NCBI GenBank assembly: GCA_024681215.1
Contig: JAILBG010000017.1
Span: 1 to 29,693 of the forward strand
From: RUG563 sp024681215
GTDB taxonomy: Bacteria; Bacillota; Clostridia; Christensenellales; Aristaeellaceae
DNA length: 29,693 bases
Direction of reading: 5' to 3'
How positions within the stretch are numbered: the stretch's first letter is position 1; each line of letters begins with the position of its first letter. The translations under genes and the position numbers were made by a program. This document shows positions 29,480 to 29,693 of the stretch, piece after piece. The notes beneath the pieces are model-generated. The model was given only the letters and a program-made list of their open reading frames with translations, was not told the origin of the DNA and ran no database searches.

Positions 29480-29693
29480 ATGCCCTATGCATGGCTGATC
29501 TTTCTGATCATTTCCGCTGTCATCAGCGCTGTGACCAAGAGCAACGAGAAAAAACGCCAGCAGCAGAAGGCCGCCCAGCAGCAGCAAATGCAGCAGAACG
29601 GCGGCGCTCAGCAGCAGCGCGCTCCCCAGCGGCCCCAGGCGCAGCGTCCCCAGCGGCCCCAGGCTCCCCGGCCCATGCAGCCGGGCAGGCCCA
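29480..29693 (+). CDS. Membrane-anchored Gln/Pro-rich protein, 5' part (runs off window)
   Basis: The frame is open from ATG 29480 to the window end (71 codons). AAAGGAGG lies 10 bases upstream. One N-terminal hydrophobic helix (about 3-18, YAWLIFLIISAVISAV) is followed by a positively charged turn (KSNEKKRQQQK) and then a low-complexity stretch of Gln, Ala, Pro and Arg with repeats of the form QRPQ. The third gene after nfeD-floA in Bacillus (yqfB) is a short unrelated-looking protein, so I do not transfer the name. A membrane-tethered, disordered partner of the flotillin region is possible from position only. Confidence 0.7.
   Translation, partial: MPYAWLIFLIISAVISAVTKSNEKKRQQQKAAQQQQMQQNGGAQQQRAPQRPQAQRPQRPQAPRPMQPGRP

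Noticed and set aside
1..29693. tRNA, rRNA, CRISPR array, insertion sequence, phage or toxin-antitoxin genes
   Set aside because: None were seen on either strand. No regularly spaced repeats, transposase or integrase motifs, or cloverleaf-like stretches were recognised by eye.

Overview
The window looks like a chromosomal segment of a GC-rich Bacillota (Firmicutes), most likely an uncultured gut-type Clostridia lineage. The grounds are an Ami/Opp-type Gram-positive peptide transporter, the nadK-argR-recN order, an nfeD-floA pair, a CotH/VTC-domain/DUF4956 cluster, strong AGGAGG ribosome binding sites and sigma-A type promoters. Nothing in it looks like a phage, transposon, CRISPR array, rRNA or tRNA. 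The exact family cannot be fixed from this stretch; Christensenellales-like or Oscillospirales-like is only a guess.

Layout. (1) 1-6421, plus strand: the 3' end of a peptide-binding protein gene, a strong intercistronic hairpin, then oppB-oppC-oppD-oppF, closed by a terminator. Three of the four membrane/ATPase parts carry unusual additions: an extracytoplasmic insert in OppB, a ~240-residue helical insert in OppD, and an N-terminal membrane helix on OppF. (2) 6527-10489, plus strand: an eroded ApbE-like membrane-anchored protein, a CpsB/YwqE-type PHP phosphatase and an OmpR-type two-component pair, ending at a bidirectional terminator. (3) 10602-13606, minus strand: nadK-argR-recN with a good promoter and a candidate ArgR box inside it. 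(4) 13699-14978, plus strand: a divergent consensus promoter, an inverted repeat in the leader, and a full-length Sua5-type threonylcarbamoyl-AMP synthase.

(5) 14980-20930, minus strand: a two-gene unit of small membrane proteins of unknown function, then a separate promoter and a cotH-DUF4956-VTC operon. Its products are a surface-anchored CotH kinase with three lamin-tail domains, an integral membrane protein and a cytoplasmic polyphosphate-polymerase-like enzyme. This is the best candidate in the window for a poorly described system. (6) 20991-24363, plus strand: a CNNM/CBS transporter-like protein, a lipoprotein and a DUF3298-like membrane-anchored protein. (7) 24375-24965, minus strand: pgsA. 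(8) 25036-27722, plus strand: a stand-alone protein matching only the C-terminal domain of tagaturonate reductase, then trmL, a small membrane protein and two tandem uracil-DNA-glycosylase-superfamily genes, the second without iron-sulfur cysteines. (9) 27762-29693, plus strand: nfeD, floA and the start of a membrane-anchored Gln/Pro-rich protein, cut by the window edge.

The binding protein and floA use codons ending almost wholly in C or G, with AAC, AAG and TTC strongly preferred, unlike most neighbours. That fits high expression. All functional calls rest on reading motifs by eye; no database search was run.
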